Origin: Candidatus Thorarchaeota archaeon
Lineage (GTDB): Archaea > Asgardarchaeota > Thorarchaeia > Thorarchaeales > Thorarchaeaceae
Reading direction: 5' to 3'
Length of the DNA stretch: 6,792 nucleotides
Assembly: GCA_016839345.1 (NCBI GenBank)
Contig: JAEOUL010000142.1
Location: forward strand, 1 to 6,792
The translations under genes were made by a program, and so were the position numbers. Each line of letters begins with the position of its first letter. The stretch's first letter is position 1. A model generated the notes under the pieces. That model had not been told where the DNA came from, did not search any database, and was given only the letters and a program-made list of their open reading frames with translations. Shown here piece by piece: positions 5,894 through 6,792 of the stretch.

Positions 5894-6184
5894 ATGATAC
5901 TATCTGCACACAAATTCATAACCTACACCTTCATCATATCCTCCTGCACCTATCAGACTGGCATTGATTGGCGAAATGCTAGATTTGCCACAATTGAAGA
6001 TCTATCGAGAATTCCGTGTCCAAAATGCGGCTATATTGGTGTTGAGGTGTTTAGTCGCGTGACAGGCTATCTTCAGGCACTTTCGAGCTCTAATCCCGCG
6101 AAGAAGCAGGAGTTCCTTGATAGAGATAGATACAAGTTATGTGAGATTGAATCGACAAGAATTTCTGATTTGATTAATAAGTAA
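5894..6184 (+). CDS. Stand-alone copy of the NrdD C-terminal glycyl-radical domain (possible spare domain or displaced gene fragment)
   Basis: The 96-residue frame has an unrelated 16-residue lead (MILSAHKFITYTFIIS), then residues 17-80 match NrdD 648-711; from Cys18 to Tyr80, 58 of 63 residues are identical. It keeps the glycyl-radical motif, now RVTGY (Gly58), and cysteines 18, 42 and 45, but lacks the partner of Cys18 (NrdD Cys646), so the zinc site is incomplete. Where NrdD ends after S-L, this frame reads K-L-Cys and runs on for a 16-residue tail (CEIESTRISDLINK and its flanks). The five differences from NrdD are V679I, I687V, S693A, F697S and H709D; about 15 other codons differ silently. 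The ATG has no Shine-Dalgarno, and the nearest TATA-like box (5879-5886) would start transcription downstream of it. It could be an oxygen-damage repair subunit by analogy with GrcA/YfiD, or simply a fragment. The frame and the homology are certain; translation is not. Confidence 0.55.
   Translation: MILSAHKFITYTFIISSCTYQTGIDWRNARFATIEDLSRIPCPKCGYIGVEVFSRVTGYLQALSSSNPAKKQEFLDRDRYKLCEIESTRISDLINK
5942..6133 (+). repeat. Direct repeat, downstream copy: 3' end of nrdD
   Basis: Same orientation as 4204-4395, gap-free, about 88% identical. The left boundary is abrupt at TCCTGC; bases before it show no convincing match to nrdD. On the right, similarity fades at the parental stop codon. The two copies bracket the membrane-protein and HAD genes. 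Confidence 0.95.
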
Positions 6185-6229
6185 ACATTCCCAGATGTAT
6201 CTGATTGTTGAGTGGGAGATTGTTTCGTC

Positions 6230-6792
6230 ATGCCTACAAAGACTGTGAATTCTGGCATTTGTTTCATGATAGTACTGTTCCTAATTCTGGGAAATAGTGT
6301 CCTATCTGGTTCTCTCCTGATTTTATCATCATCAAGAAATGTTCATTCAAATCAAGAAGATAGACTGATGTCCTTAATCCCGCACATTCCGATTGTCATT
6401 GATAGTGATTCTAATTTCAGCGATACTGCAATAATCGAGGGGTGGTTGGGTAATGGGTCTTTCACTGATCCTTATGTTATCGATGGACTAGATATTGGTC
6501 TTGGAGGAGGAGCTGGTCACTGTTTCAATATCAGCAACACTCGTGTTAATTTCACGATACAAAACTGCAACCTTACTGGAGCAAGTACTGGAGCGGGTAT
6601 CTTTCTGAACAATGTCAGTTATGGATTTCTCTTCAACAACACTTGTAATTTCAATAGCTATGGTATCTATCTTCTCCAGTCAACGCACAATGTTCTGGAG
6701 AACAACACCTGTTTCTCTAACAGTAGAGGTATCTACATGTATGAGGCGGATTTCAACACAGTTACTGGCAACGATTGTGATGACAATTCCAA
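6230..6792 (+). CDS. Secreted right-handed beta-helix (NosD/PbH1-repeat) protein, N-terminal part
   Basis: The frame is open from ATG 6230 to the window edge (187 codons). GGGAGAT lies about 10 bases before the ATG. A hydrophobic stretch (about residues 9-34, CFMIVLFLILGNSVLSGSLLIL) looks like a signal peptide or membrane anchor. A linker segment (PIVIDSDSNFSDT, then IIEGWLGNGSFTDPYVIDGLDI, residues 54-89) is typical of archaeal NosD-like proteins. From about residue 97 parallel beta-helix repeats begin; three turns end in NNTC, NNTC and NDC with cysteines at 139, 161 and 183, exactly 22 residues apart. Many N-x-S/T sequons (NFS, NGS, NIS, NFT, NLT, NVS, NNT) suggest a glycosylated extracellular protein. 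Such helices often bind or cleave polysaccharide, but no catalytic residues can be assigned from this part. It follows the NrdD-fragment frame by 45 bp. Confidence 0.88.
   Translation, partial: MPTKTVNSGICFMIVLFLILGNSVLSGSLLILSSSRNVHSNQEDRLMSLIPHIPIVIDSDSNFSDTAIIEGWLGNGSFTDPYVIDGLDIGLGGGAGHCFNISNTRVNFTIQNCNLTGASTGAGIFLNNVSYGFLFNNTCNFNSYGIYLLQSTHNVLENNTCFSNSRGIYMYEADFNTVTGNDCDDNS

Noticed and set aside
4398..5941. Insertion sequence or integron cassette
   Set aside because: No transposase or integrase, no terminal inverted repeats and no recombination site seen between the nrdD repeats; only the direct repeats themselves remain as a signal.
6073..6267. A 64-codon minus-strand frame
   Set aside because: Antisense to the NrdD copy and to the start of the beta-helix gene; no support.
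1..6792. CRISPR array, tRNA or rRNA genes
   Set aside because: No regularly spaced short repeats, no cloverleaf or conserved T-arm, and no rRNA-like stretch was seen on either strand.

Overview
The window looks archaeal. It has a methanogen-type thymidylate synthase, an Lrp/AsnC regulator, a class III ribonucleotide reductase with an ATP-cone, TATA-like boxes placed for short-leader or leaderless transcripts, and at the right edge a secreted, sequon-rich beta-helix protein. The N-terminal style of that last protein (a segment ending in GLDI before the parallel beta-helix) recalls the large NosD-like families of Asgard archaea, Thorarchaeia in particular. That placement is recognition from memory, not a computed result.

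Layout. Positions 1-1563 are read leftwards: thyA (940-1563), an Lrp/AsnC regulator with a C-terminal cysteine cluster (228-839), and the start of a sugar N-acetyltransferase cut by the window edge (1-193). A 394-bp intergenic region (1564-1957) separates this block from a rightward operon: a glutaredoxin/NrdH-like redoxin (1958-2266) overlapping by 4 bp with nrdD, the anaerobic ribonucleoside-triphosphate reductase (2263-4404). The intergenic region holds a candidate TATA box, a TTCGAA double repeat where transcription should begin, and a two-part stem-loop in the presumed leader. Next come a three-helix membrane protein of unknown function (4464-4997, rightwards), a HAD-family phosphatase (5033-5797, leftwards), a second copy of the last 63-65 codons of nrdD (within 5894-6184, rightwards), and the first 187 codons of a secreted beta-helix protein (6230 to the edge).

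How they fit. The redoxin and NrdD form a reductant-enzyme pair that makes deoxynucleotides without oxygen, and divergent ThyA makes dTMP, so the centre of the window is a DNA-precursor locus. The nrdG activase is not in the window.

The most notable object is the duplicated NrdD C-terminus. It keeps the glycyl-radical motif (as RVTGY) and three of the four zinc-site cysteines, and most of its differences from the parent are silent. It could be a stand-alone spare glycyl-radical domain, comparable in concept to GrcA/YfiD for pyruvate formate-lyase. It could instead be a displaced gene end left by an integration or duplication that put about 1.5 kb between two copies of the nrdD 3' end. The sequence alone does not decide between these; the poor start context, the loss of one zinc cysteine and the apparent loss of the parental stop favour a fragment, while the silent-substitution pattern favours function or a recent origin from a functional gene.
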